The notes under the pieces are model-generated. The model was not told the origin of the DNA. It saw only the letters and a program-made list of their open reading frames with translations, and did not search any database. From assembly GCF_021391675.1 (NCBI RefSeq), contig NZ_CP090095.1:4582001-4646000 (forward strand): DNA of 64,000 nt. The letters run 5' to 3'. A program made the position numbers and the translations under genes. This stretch comes from Neorhizobium galegae. Its GTDB lineage: Bacteria; Pseudomonadota; Alphaproteobacteria; Rhizobiales; Rhizobiaceae. The first letter of the stretch is position 1. Each line of letters opens with the position of its first letter. Of the stretch, positions 16,295 through 24,823 are shown piece by piece.

Positions 16295-16434
16295 GCCTGT
16301 CTCCAATCGATCAGTCTTCTTCTACGAAGTACGCCGACGAGGGTTCCGAGGGGGGCTCCGACAAAGCAAAAGAGAACATTGTACGGAGTCAGGGCTGCGC
16401 TCAAACCGAGTGCCGAGTTGCTGATGAAGTCCAT
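16291..16434 (-). pseudogene. tctA remnant (47 codons), internal deletion
   Basis: Encodes MDFISNSALGLSAALTPYNV then LFCFVGAPLGTLVGVL, the characteristic first 36 residues of TctA, the large permease of tripartite tricarboxylate transporters (normally about 500 residues). The next residues, RRRRLIDWRQA and stop, look like an in-frame join to the native C-terminus. More than 400 codons are missing, so no transporter can be made. The stop still overlaps the ttuC start. Confidence 0.72.
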
Positions 16435-16438
16435 TTCG

Positions 16439-16546
16439 TCAAACTCCAATCCGCGGCCCGAAGAGCCGGACGGGAAGGCCGAGGAGACCGAAGCTCAACC
16501 CGGTCGCTAACAACAGGAGCGACGCCGCGAGGTTTTTTATATCCAT
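16439..16546 (-). pseudogene. tctB remnant (35 codons), internal deletion
   Basis: ATG at 16546; a single hydrophobic segment (LAASLLLLATGLSFGLLG) followed by LPVRLFGPRIGV and stop, four bases before the tctA remnant. Position between tctC and tctA, one TctB-like helix and a TctB-like tail suggest the small permease subunit (normally about 150 residues) collapsed by an internal deletion. The identification rests mainly on synteny. Confidence 0.55.
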
Positions 16547-16594
16547 TGGAACACCTGGTGTCGGCCCAGGAAATCCTGAGCCCACAGTCCGACC

Positions 16595-17561
16595 TCAGTC
16601 GGCGAACTGGCCGGCGGCCTTGATGATCGGATCCCACCGCTTGATTTCGCTGTCCAGCTTCGTGTGGAGGGCGACGGGAGTTGCTTGTTCCTTGGTCGCC
16701 GGAATAGTCGCGATCTGGGCAAAGCGTTCTTTGAGCGTCGCGTCCTCCATTGCGGATCGCAAAGCTGACGAGAGCTTGTCTACGATCTCCTTGGGAGTGC
16801 CCTTCGGAGCATAGACGCCGTGCCAGACGCCAAGTTTGAACGTGGGCAAGCCCGCCTCCGTCGTGGTCCTCACATCCGGAAGCGTTTCGGCTCTCTCGTC
16901 GCTCGTGATCGCGTACGCCTTGACCTGATTCTGGGTGATCGGGCCAACTGTGTTCGTCGCCTGATCGCAAGTCATGTCGATCTGTTTGCCGATTAGATCG
17001 GTCATGATGGGGCCGTTGCCCTTGTATGGGACCGTGGTCATCTGTGTGCCGATCGTTGACATGAAGAGCGTGCCGCACAGATGGGAGGCAGCCCCAAGTC
17101 CGGCATGAGCGTAGGTGACGTTGGTGCCCTTCTGCTTGATAAAGGCAAGAAGGTCTTCGAAGGACTCCGGCCCCAGGTCGGCGCGAGAGATGACCGTCAT
17201 AGGGGCATCACTGACAAGACCAATGGGCTCGAAGGCCTCGAGCGGCTTGTAGGGGAGCTGGCGATAGAGAGCAGGCGCCGTTGCCATCCCAATATGGTGG
17301 ACCAGGATGGTGTAGCCGTCCGGGTCTGCGTCGGCGACACGACGGGCACCGATGGTGCCGCCTGCACCCGCCACGTTTTCGATCACGATCTGCTGGCCGA
17401 GCGACTTTGACATCGCGACGGCGGTAAGCCGTGCGATCGTGTCGGTGGGGCCTCCTGCCGCATATGGCACCACCATGAAGATGTTTCGGTCCGGATAGTC
17501 GGCTCCCGAAGACAGGGGTGACGGAAACCGCAAGCGCGGCTATAGTGAGAGCGGGCTTCAT
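16595..17561 (-). pseudogene. tctC: TctC-family periplasmic binding protein, frameshift in the signal peptide
   Basis: The mature part (about 305 residues, DYPDRNIFMVVPYAAGGPTD through HTKLDSEIKRWDPIIKAAG) is a full Bug/TctC-type solute-binding protein; conserved landmarks are PYAAGGPTD, VENVAGAGGTIGA and PDGYT. The start with a good GAGGAGG site (17561) encodes a signal peptide, MKPALTIAALAVSVTPVFG, in a different frame; the two meet near 17505-17515. Translation from 17561 would end out of frame, and the in-frame TTG at 17533 would lack a proper export signal. A real lesion or a sequencing error is possible; the adjacent tctB and tctA deletions favour decay. Confidence 0.75.
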
Positions 17562-17582
17562 TTCTTTCCTCCTCTTTTTGCC

Positions 17583-17594
17583 GTTGACGTCAAC
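17583..17594. promoter_or_regulatory. Palindrome, candidate LysR operator
   Basis: GTTGACGTCAAC is a perfect 12-bp palindrome within a longer GCCGTT...AACGGC symmetry, in the divergent gap between tctC and the LysR gene, 89 bases upstream of the latter. Confidence 0.45.
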
Positions 17595-17684
17595 AACGGC
17601 ACTCCTTCGCGAACCTTTGCCGACCACCGGTTGACGGTCCAATGCCGATTCGGCTTCATTTGATGCCGACGACGAGGAGATGAG

Positions 17685-18590
17685 ATGGATACCGCCTGGC
17701 TTGCCGATTTGCGTGCACTCGCCGAGACCCTTAACTTTTCAAGAGCTGCAGAGCTCCGAAACATCACACAGCCGGCCTTCGGAAGAAGAATCCGTGCGCT
17801 CGAAGACTGGAGCGGGACACCGTTGGTCGACCGCTCCACGCACCGCCTGAAGATCACTCCCGCCGGAGAGATCGTGCTTTCGGCAGCCGCCGATGTACTA
17901 CAACGCATCGAAAGGGCGAGACACGAGCTTGAACAGACACGATCGGCCAGCGCGACGCTGACGTTCGCCGCGACCCACGCTTTATCGTTTACGTTCTTTC
18001 CAGGCTGGGTCCAGAGCCTGGGCTCTTCCACCACGACGGTGCCGATACGCCTCCTGTCCGACAATATGAACGAATGCGAGAAGATGATGGCGGACGGACG
18101 CGCTCAGTTTCTGCTCTGTCATCACCATCCGGACAGCGAGATCCGACTGCACGACACCGATTTCAAGCATGTCCAATTGGCTAGCGATCTTCTAATACCG
18201 ATCGCGATGCGCTCCGACAGCGGGGAACCGACCTACAAACTTCCTGGAACGCCTGAAGACCCCGTCCCGCATATCGCTTTCGACGAAAAGTCTGGCATGG
18301 GACGGATACTGGCAGCCACCATCCCAACTCGGGCGGGACACCTGAAGCTGGTTCGGGTATTCACCTCCCACCTCGCGATGGTCTTGAAGGCTCTGGCGAT
18401 GGAGGGAAAGGGCGTTGCGTGGATTCCACAGAGTCTGGCGGCTGCAGAATTGGCTAGCGACGGCAAACTCGCCATTGCGGGCGATGAAGAATGGACAGTT
18501 GCCGTCCAGATCGTTCTCATCCGTCCCCGGACGAGAATGACGGAACTCGCGGAGCAGTTTTGGTCGACGGTGATGGCTGCACGGAAGTAA
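17685..18590 (+). CDS. LysR-family transcriptional regulator
   Basis: 301 residues. N-terminal winged helix-turn-helix: LADLRALAETLNFSRAAELR and ITQPAFGRRIRALEDWSGTP (residues 5-46), then the linker helix and a periplasmic-binding-like effector domain (TLTFAATHALSFTFFPGW onwards). GAGGAG lies five bases before the start. Divergent orientation to the tartrate genes makes it their likely activator, with tartrate or a related hydroxy acid as effector. This is inference from layout; such regulators usually also repress themselves. Confidence 0.88.
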   Translation: MDTAWLADLRALAETLNFSRAAELRNITQPAFGRRIRALEDWSGTPLVDRSTHRLKITPAGEIVLSAAADVLQRIERARHELEQTRSASATLTFAATHALSFTFFPGWVQSLGSSTTTVPIRLLSDNMNECEKMMADGRAQFLLCHHHPDSEIRLHDTDFKHVQLASDLLIPIAMRSDSGEPTYKLPGTPEDPVPHIAFDEKSGMGRILAATIPTRAGHLKLVRVFTSHLAMVLKALAMEGKGVAWIPQSLAAAELASDGKLAIAGDEEWTVAVQIVLIRPRTRMTELAEQFWSTVMAARK

Positions 18591-18915
18591 CTTCATGCGA
18601 TTTGAGCCGTTAGGCCCTTAGAGGAACCAAACGATGTCCCCACGGAGCGCCAGCCCCATGCGCTGGGTGCTCAACTATGGCGGGGTGCGGCCCCAAAGCG
18701 GACATCGAAATTCGCGTTGAGGAACGGCTATTTTGCGCGCCCATTGCGGTCATTTAAACCGGCCTTGCAATTTCCCGGAAGCTGCGGGCCCGCTTGGCTT
18801 GCAATCCGACCATCAGCATAGTGCGGTCCGACGGGAAGACAGGAAGCCTTCTTCGCCACTACTTTGCCGACGGCGACTTCGCGACCGCTAGCAGCTTGGG
18901 TAACTTCGAGCAAAA
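18591..18915. other. Gene-free gap between tartrate and ribitol modules
   Basis: About 325 bases holding copy 2 of a dispersed repeat (18731-18799). No frame here has a plausible ribosome site or recognisable product. It probably marks the seam between two separately acquired modules. Confidence 0.5.
18731..18799. repeat. Dispersed 69-bp repeat, copy 2
   Basis: Aligns without gaps by eye to 8904-8972, sharing ATTGCGGTCATT, CTTGC, GAAGCTG and GCTTGG/GATTGG words in the same positions. Confidence 0.6.
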
Positions 18916-20553
18916 TCAACTATCTTTCAACCCTCTGGCCAGCTTCTGCAATTCCGAAAAGGCGAAGTAGCGTTTGGCATGGATCTCCGCCAGTTCGCCC
19001 CCCGTTGGCCTGAAAACATGCGAAAGGTTGCAGAAACTTTTCATCGCCGAGACTACGTCCGGAAAGGCGCCGCCTGCGACCGCTCCAAGGACAGCCGAAC
19101 CCAAGAGAACCGGCTCTTCCGATAGGGTCCCGATCACCGGCGCGCCACAGGCGTCGGCAAGTATCTGTCGGACCAGTTCATGCTGCCCCGCACCACCGCT
19201 GATGACGACGTTTTCGATATGTGCACCGGCTTCAGCTTGGGCCTCGATGATCTGTCGCAGACCGTAACCGATGCCACAGAGCCCCGCCACATACAGCGCG
19301 ACGAGACTGCCAAAATCGCGCTCCATGCCAAGGCCTGCGATCACCGCTCGGGCATGGGGATCAGCAAAAGGCGCACGGTTGCCAAGAAATTCTGGAACGA
19401 CATGCAGGCCGGTCGCCAGACGTACGACCTCCGAAGTGGTGCCGGCTTTTTCAGCGGCTGCATCAGCGATCAGGACCGGCAGCGGCACACGTCGCTGCTC
19501 TGCTATCCCATTCGCGTCTGCTGCGGCAGGATGAAAGGCCAGCAATTGATCGATCGCGGCGCCGGCGGCACTTTGTCCCCCTTCATTGAGCCACATGCCA
19601 GGCACCATGGCTGAATAATACGGTCCCCAAACGCCCGGCACAAAGACGGGCTCGACGGTGGATGTCATGGTACAGGACGAGGTTCCGAAGACATAGGCGA
19701 GATTGGCTGCCGGACGGCCACCGATACCAACAGTGCCGATCCCGCCAGCATGGGCATCGATCATACCAGCGGCGACAGCAGTTCCTGGCTGCAATCCCAT
19801 GGCCTTCGCGGCCTCCGCCGTCAGCCCCTGCCCCAGCGGTGTCCCTGGCTCGACGATGCGTGTGCCGATCCGCGCGAAACCTTCGTCAGCAAGCGGCCCG
19901 AGACCGATCTCTTGGAAATAGGTCGGGTCCCATCTTCGCTCGTGGGCAAGATAGGTCCATTTGCAGGTCACGGTGCAGGTGGAGCGCGCAAGGTCGCCGG
20001 TTGCCTTCCAGGTGAGGAAATCGGCGAGGTCGAAAAATTGCCACGCCGCATCGAACGTTTCCGGACGATTCTCCTTCAGCCAAAGGATCTTCGGTGTCTG
20101 CATCTCGGGGGAAATCCGTCCGCCCACATATCGCAGGACATCGTGCCCCATATCGTTGATCCGTTCCGCCTGGGCGACGGCACGGTGGTCCATCCAGACG
20201 ATAATGTCGCGGTTGGGATCCACTGATGCACCAACAGCGAGAGGACGCCCGCCTTCGCCGAGCACGACCAGCGAGCACGTTGCATCAAAACCAAGACCAA
20301 TGATCGCCGCCGTATCCACCCCGGCAGCCATGACCACCTCGCGGACAACCGTACAGACGGCGTCCCAGATTTCGGTACTCGACTGCTCGGCAATGGTGCC
20401 GGCCTCCCGGAAGAGGGAGATATCGCGCTTGGCCACCGCCAGCAGCCGGCCCGAAAGATCAAAGAGCCCGGCACGCGCGCTTCCAGTGCCGACATCGACG
20501 CCGATGAGATAGCGTGAGGCGGCGGGCGCTGTGGTGTTCGCTGCGTCGATCAT
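18916..20553 (-). CDS. FGGY-family pentulose kinase, probable D-ribulokinase
   Basis: About 545 residues. The ATPase fold begins with the phosphate-1 motif LIGVDVGTGSARAGLFD and includes GLGFDATCSLVVL, WMDHRA, the substrate-binding AGMIDAHAGGIG and the FGGY signature-like VISGGAGQHELVRQILAD near the C-terminus. Family members phosphorylate pentuloses and other ketoses. With the ribitol-2-dehydrogenase-like SDR immediately upstream in the operon, D-ribulose is the best guess. Start ATG 20553 is the last methionine before the conserved domain; an upstream extension of 45 codons has low-complexity composition. It is the last gene of the leftward ABC-SDR-kinase operon. Confidence 0.87.
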   Translation of the reverse strand: MIDAANTTAPAASRYLIGVDVGTGSARAGLFDLSGRLLAVAKRDISLFREAGTIAEQSSTEIWDAVCTVVREVVMAAGVDTAAIIGLGFDATCSLVVLGEGGRPLAVGASVDPNRDIIVWMDHRAVAQAERINDMGHDVLRYVGGRISPEMQTPKILWLKENRPETFDAAWQFFDLADFLTWKATGDLARSTCTVTCKWTYLAHERRWDPTYFQEIGLGPLADEGFARIGTRIVEPGTPLGQGLTAEAAKAMGLQPGTAVAAGMIDAHAGGIGTVGIGGRPAANLAYVFGTSSCTMTSTVEPVFVPGVWGPYYSAMVPGMWLNEGGQSAAGAAIDQLLAFHPAAADANGIAEQRRVPLPVLIADAAAEKAGTTSEVVRLATGLHVVPEFLGNRAPFADPHARAVIAGLGMERDFGSLVALYVAGLCGIGYGLRQIIEAQAEAGAHIENVVISGGAGQHELVRQILADACGAPVIGTLSEEPVLLGSAVLGAVAGGAFPDVVSAMKSFCNLSHVFRPTGGELAEIHAKRYFAFSELQKLARGLKDS

Positions 20554-20605
20554 GGTGTTGGCTCTTGCAGATCTTGGGATATCGGGAAGGTGCCGTCGGC
20601 GCCGA

Positions 20606-21334
20606 TCAGAGATCAACGCTGTTGGGCAGGATGACGAGGTCGCGGATGGTGACGTTGCGAGGGCGAGACAGCATGAAGAGGACAGCATCGGCCACTTCCT
20701 TCGGTTGCATCAGACTGCCATTCGCCAACGCTTCCTCCATCTTGGCCTTCGGCCAGTCATCGAGCAGAGCGGTGACCACGGGACCGGGCAGAATTGCGCC
20801 CACGCGCACCCCATCCTTTGCGACCTGTCGGCGGGTCGAATGGACAAAAGCCTGAACAGCGAATTTCGATGCGGTGTAGATCGGCTCCCACACAACCGGC
20901 ACCACACCGGCAATAGAACTCGTGAACAGGATATCGCCTGACTTTTGCGCGATCATATGTGGCAGCACCGCGTGAACCGAGCGGAAAGCGGCATTGATAT
21001 TGAGGTTGAGCATCCGGTCCCAGGCATCCGGATCGCCTTCCGCGACCGGACCGCCGATATAGCCACCGGCATTGGCATGGAAGATGTCGAGACCGCCGGC
21101 AATCTCAAGAATGCGCGGCAGGATACCGGACAACTCCTTGCCGTCGAGCAGATCGACCACCAACGGTTTAGCGCGGTCTCCGAGTTCCGAGCACAGCGCT
21201 TCGAGCTTGTCCTTTGCCCGGTCGATCAGCACCACGGTTGCGCCTTCCCTCAAGAGGGTGCGGGCACATTCCAGACCAATGCCCGATGCGGCGCCGGTGA
21301 TTGCGGCAACTTTGCCCTTCATCAGTTCAGCCAT
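20606..21334 (-). CDS. SDR-family dehydrogenase, probable ribitol 2-dehydrogenase
   Basis: 242 residues. TGAASGIG at 14-21, LIDRAKDK with an Asp at the end of strand 2 (NAD preference), ANAGGYIGG in place of NNAG, catalytic Ser in TSSIAGV and Tyr-x3-Lys in YTASKFA, and [13 protein letters not shown] in the substrate loop. This pattern matches ribitol 2-dehydrogenase, which makes D-ribulose from ribitol. It sits between the ABC permease (22 bases) and the pentulose kinase (53 bases), completing a ribitol to D-ribulose 5-phosphate route. A different polyol such as arabitol is possible. Confidence 0.82.
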   Translation of the reverse strand: MAELMKGKVAAITGAASGIGLECARTLLREGATVVLIDRAKDKLEALCSELGDRAKPLVVDLLDGKELSGILPRILEIAGGLDIFHANAGGYIGGPVAEGDPDAWDRMLNLNINAAFRSVHAVLPHMIAQKSGDILFTSSIAGVVPVVWEPIYTASKFAVQAFVHSTRRQVAKDGVRVGAILPGPVVTALLDDWPKAKMEEALANGSLMQPKEVADAVLFMLSRPRNVTIRDLVILPNSVDL

Positions 21335-21355
21335 GAGATTTCCTCCAGTTTATTG

Positions 21356-22606
21356 TTAGGCACGGCCATGGCTGACACGCGAACGGCGCGCAAGCGAGTC
21401 GACGATGACGGCAATCGCAAGCACCGCGCCGGTGATCATGTAGCGCAGGGACGAATTGAGATTGAGCAGGGTAAGGCCATTGGAGATCGCCTGGATGACG
21501 ATGATGCCGAGCAGCGCCGAATAAGCGCTGCCACGACCGCCAAACAGGCTTGTCCCGCCGATGACGGCTGCCGCGATCGCATTCAGGTTGACATCGCCGG
21601 TGCCGGCCTGCTGACTGGATGATGCCAGGCGAGATGCCGAGAGGATGCCGCCGAGGGCGCCCAAGGTCGAGCACAACATGAAGGCGCTCAGGTAGATGCG
21701 ACGGACATTGATGCCCGAGCGGCGGGCCGCTTCACGATTTCCGCCGACCGCGAACATCGACCGCCCCCACTGCGTCTTCGTCAGTGCATAGTTCAAGATG
21801 ACGGCCAGCGCCACGAACAGGCCGAACATCCACGGCACACCGCGGCCAAGGTTCAAATAATAGACGGCGAATTCCAGAGCGACCGTCAGCACGGCAACCT
21901 TGATCAGGAGATTGCTCAATGGTTGCGAGGAGAGGTTGACCGATTGCCTGCGCTTGCGAATGGCAAAGCCGGCAATGACCATGATGAGACCCGGCACCAA
22001 CGCCAGAATGTGCGACATCCAATCCGGCATCACCAGGATCTGACCGAAGCGCACCAGGGGCGAGGCATAGGGAAGATTGATGCTCCCGGTCGGGCCAAGG
22101 ATATAGAGTTGCAAACCGAGAAGTGCGAGCAGTCCTGCAAGCGTGGCAACGAAACTCGGCATGCCCAGTCGGTTGTACATCAGAGCGTAGAGCGCGCCGA
22201 CAAGAGCGCCAGTCGCGAGCGCCGCGAAGATCGCGACGATGACAGGCAGACCTGAATTGACCCAGAGCACACCGATAATAGCCGATGACAGGCCGCTCAT
22301 CGAGCCGACTGACAGGTCGATCTCGCCCAACAGCAGGACGCAGACGATGCCGAGCGAGATGATGCCGACGGTCGCGCAGTCGAACAGCAGGTTCACGAGA
22401 TTGTTCGGTGCCAGGAAGATCGGATTGAGGATGCTGAAGACCGTTGAGATGACGACCAGCCCTACCGCCACCGGCAGCATGCCCAGATCGCCGGATCGCA
22501 CGCGATCAACGAAACTCCTGAGCATGCCGCTCAGGCCATCGTCATGCTTGACCCTGATGTCGCTGCGGTCGAGCGCCTGATCCTTGTTTGACATATTCTG
22601 GCTCAT
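21356..22606 (-). CDS. Sugar/polyol ABC transporter permease (CUT2 family)
   Basis: 416 residues with about ten hydrophobic segments, characteristic of XylH/RbsC-type permeases. Diagnostic stretches are LLLGEIDLSVGSMSGLSSAI and the coupling region near GGNREAARRSGINVRRIYLS, followed by AVIGGTSLFGGRGSA. The start ATG 22606 overlaps the stop of the ATPase gene as ATGA; the reading frame is open further upstream but that part is a shadow of the ATPase. It imports a polyol or pentose together with the ATPase and binding protein. Confidence 0.92.
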   Translation of the reverse strand: MSQNMSNKDQALDRSDIRVKHDDGLSGMLRSFVDRVRSGDLGMLPVAVGLVVISTVFSILNPIFLAPNNLVNLLFDCATVGIISLGIVCVLLLGEIDLSVGSMSGLSSAIIGVLWVNSGLPVIVAIFAALATGALVGALYALMYNRLGMPSFVATLAGLLALLGLQLYILGPTGSINLPYASPLVRFGQILVMPDWMSHILALVPGLIMVIAGFAIRKRRQSVNLSSQPLSNLLIKVAVLTVALEFAVYYLNLGRGVPWMFGLFVALAVILNYALTKTQWGRSMFAVGGNREAARRSGINVRRIYLSAFMLCSTLGALGGILSASRLASSSQQAGTGDVNLNAIAAAVIGGTSLFGGRGSAYSALLGIIVIQAISNGLTLLNLNSSLRYMITGAVLAIAVIVDSLARRSRVSHGRA

Positions 22607-23421
22607 GCGGCGCTCCCGCTGGTTTCGGTATGGCCCGTCTTGCGGTCCAGACGGCGCGACACGGAGTTTTCCGTGGCTCCAGTGATGGATGCGACGAGTT
22701 CCTGATTGGATGCGTCGGGGCTGAAGATGCCGTTGTTGCGCCCCAGGCGCAGGACGACGATGCGGTCGGCAACCGCACGCACATCTTCCATGTTGTGGCT
22801 GATGATAATGACGCCCAATCCGCGATCGCGGACGCGTTCGATGAGGTTCAGAACCTCGGCCGTCTGCGCCACGCCGAGAGCCGCGGTTGGTTCGTCGAGC
22901 ATGATGATTTTCGGGTCGAGAAGCAGGGATCGCGCGATGGCAACTGTCTGGCGCTGGCCGCCCGACAGCGAAGCAATCGGCTCTCGCACCGATGGAATGC
23001 GCGCCGCCAACTCCTTCAGAAGCGTCCAAGCGCGGACTTCCATGGCGATCTCGTCGAGATTCCACGGCGACAGTTCGTGACCCAGGAAAAGATTGGCGAC
23101 GACGTCGAGATTTTCGCAGAGGGCTAGATCCTGGAACACTGTAGCAATGCCGAGTTCCAGCGCACGGCTTGGACTGTCGAGCGATACTTCCCGTCCGCAG
23201 AACTCGATTTTACCGGACGATGGCTGGTGCACTCCGGCCAGAACCTTGATCAGGGTTGACTTTCCCGCGCCATTGTCTCCGACGAGCGCAACGACTTCGC
23301 CGGCACGCACTTCCAGATCAATATCGGTCAGCGCCGACACCGCACCAAAGTTTTTCGAGATATTGCTGAGCCGGAGAATGGGACTGCCCTTCTCCGGGTC
23401 CGCCTTGTGTTCTTGCACCAT
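22603..23421 (-). CDS. Sugar/polyol ABC transporter ATP-binding protein
   Basis: 272 residues, a single ABC domain, as in the FrcA subgroup rather than the fused double domain of RbsA. Walker A GDNGAGKST near 48-56, Q-loop in VFQDLALCE, signature LSGGQRQTVAIARSL, Walker B IIMLDEPTAAL and the switch His in IIISHNMEDV. It lies between binding-protein and permease genes. The C-terminal tail after EDVRAVADRIVVLRLG is short and probably contacts the permease. Confidence 0.94.
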   Translation of the reverse strand: MVQEHKADPEKGSPILRLSNISKNFGAVSALTDIDLEVRAGEVVALVGDNGAGKSTLIKVLAGVHQPSSGKIEFCGREVSLDSPSRALELGIATVFQDLALCENLDVVANLFLGHELSPWNLDEIAMEVRAWTLLKELAARIPSVREPIASLSGGQRQTVAIARSLLLDPKIIMLDEPTAALGVAQTAEVLNLIERVRDRGLGVIIISHNMEDVRAVADRIVVLRLGRNNGIFSPDASNQELVASITGATENSVSRRLDRKTGHTETSGSAA

Positions 23422-23494
23422 GGCTTGACGCTCTTTTTAGGTTCGGGGGCATGTCCGGCCGGGCATCGGCGCGGCCGGACATCTCGATAGAAGG

Positions 23495-24541
23495 TTACTT
23501 GGTAATGCCGAGCTTCTTGCAGCCTTCGGCATATTCACCGGTGCAGACCTCTTGGGCAGTCTGGATCTTCTTGTCGAAGATTTCCGCCTTGATGTTGTCC
23601 GCAGTCACGACGGCGGGCACGAAGAGCTCGGACGGCGTGTCGTAAAGCGAGGTCTTCGCCTGCGGCTTTTCGCCCTTCAGAAGCTGTACCGCCACCTTGG
23701 CGGCAGCGGCCGCCACGATTTCCGACGGTTTGGAAATCGTGTTGTACTGGTCGCCGGAGATGATCAGCTGCAAGGCCGCGATCGTCGCGTCGTTGCCGGT
23801 GACGGGCGGAACAGGGTTTACGCCTGCAGCCTTGAAGGCAGCGATCGCGCCGCCGCCCGTGCCGTCATTGGCGGCGACAACGCCCTTGATAGCTGCACCA
23901 AAGCGAGTGATCTGGCCGGCAGCCCATTCCTGGGCCTTCGGCGGTGCCCATTCGGGCGTATCGAATTCCGCCAGTGTCTTGTAGCCGGAATCCTTCAGGC
24001 CCCGATGGATACCGTCACGGATAAGACCGGCCGCCGCGTCGGTGGGAGAGCCGTTGATTTGCAGCACGCCGGCGCCTTCTGCAACGCCGCGTGCCTTGAG
24101 ATGCTGGACCAGCGACCGGGCGATGGCATGGCCGATGCCTTGATTGTCGAACGACACGTAGAAATCCGCCGGCTTGGCGGGGATCGGACGGTCATAGGCA
24201 ATCACCTTGACGTCCTGGGACTGCGCGATCTCGACGAGCGCGGCGGCTGCAGCCGAGTCAACCGGGTCGAGCACGATAACCTTGGCGCCCTGAGCGATGA
24301 CCGAATTGAACTGCTGCTGCTGAAGCGCCGTGTCGGCATTGGCATTCTGGTAGATGACCTTGCATTTCGGGCAGAGCTTTTCCATCTCCGCCTTGAAGCC
24401 CGGATAGTCATGGTTCTCGTAGCGCGTCGACGCCTGGTCCGGCATCAGGAATGCGACGGTAGCCGCCTCCTGCGCATAGGCCGAACCGGCAAACATGGCG
24501 GCGGCAGCGGCCGACACCATCATCATTGAACGGAATTTCAT
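23495..24541 (-). CDS. Sugar/polyol ABC transporter substrate-binding protein
   Basis: 348 residues with an export signal (MKFRSMMMVSAAAAAMFAGS, cleavage near AYAQEA). The mature protein has the type I periplasmic-binding fold of XylF/RbsB: VAFLMPDQASTRYENHDYPG, VIVLDPVDSAAAAA, KVIAYDRPI and AANDGTGGGAIAA. Two cysteine pairs (CPKC near 70 and the C-terminal EVC...EGC) could form disulphides. It is the first gene of the operon, preceded by AAAGGAGG and by operator-like palindromes shared with the divergent LacI gene. Polyol binding is inferred from the enzymes encoded downstream. Confidence 0.92.
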   Translation of the reverse strand: MKFRSMMMVSAAAAAMFAGSAYAQEAATVAFLMPDQASTRYENHDYPGFKAEMEKLCPKCKVIYQNANADTALQQQQFNSVIAQGAKVIVLDPVDSAAAAALVEIAQSQDVKVIAYDRPIPAKPADFYVSFDNQGIGHAIARSLVQHLKARGVAEGAGVLQINGSPTDAAAGLIRDGIHRGLKDSGYKTLAEFDTPEWAPPKAQEWAAGQITRFGAAIKGVVAANDGTGGGAIAAFKAAGVNPVPPVTGNDATIAALQLIISGDQYNTISKPSEIVAAAAAKVAVQLLKGEKPQAKTSLYDTPSELFVPAVVTADNIKAEIFDKKIQTAQEVCTGEYAEGCKKLGITK

Positions 24542-24564
24542 GGTTTCCTCCTTTTGAATGAATA

Positions 24565-24767
24565 AACACGTGTTGAGGTACGCGCTCCGGTTTCATGCCC
24601 AAGCCTCTCCTCCAGCCTTGCCGCAACAGGCGGCAAAGCATGGAGATCACTGTCCCCGCCGAACGGATCGGCGCGGTCATGATCGTGGATTATCCCGGAT
24701 GCCTCCCTGATCGACCCTCCACAGCCAACCAAATTCATCGATTGCGCAACCATGCTCAATCGATGAA
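24565..24767. promoter_or_regulatory. Candidate LacI-type operators in the divergent gap
   Basis: AACACGTGTT, a perfect 10-bp palindrome, lies at 24565-24574, just upstream of the binding-protein gene. TTCATCGATTG (24734-24744) and its exact inverse CAATCGATGAA (24757-24767) form an 11-bp inverted repeat with a 12-bp centre. Both lie between divergent promoters. Confidence 0.5.
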
Positions 24768-24823
24768 GCAGAATTGCCACCTTCCTTCAATAATGTCAAG
24801 CTGTGATCGAAGTGGAGATATGA

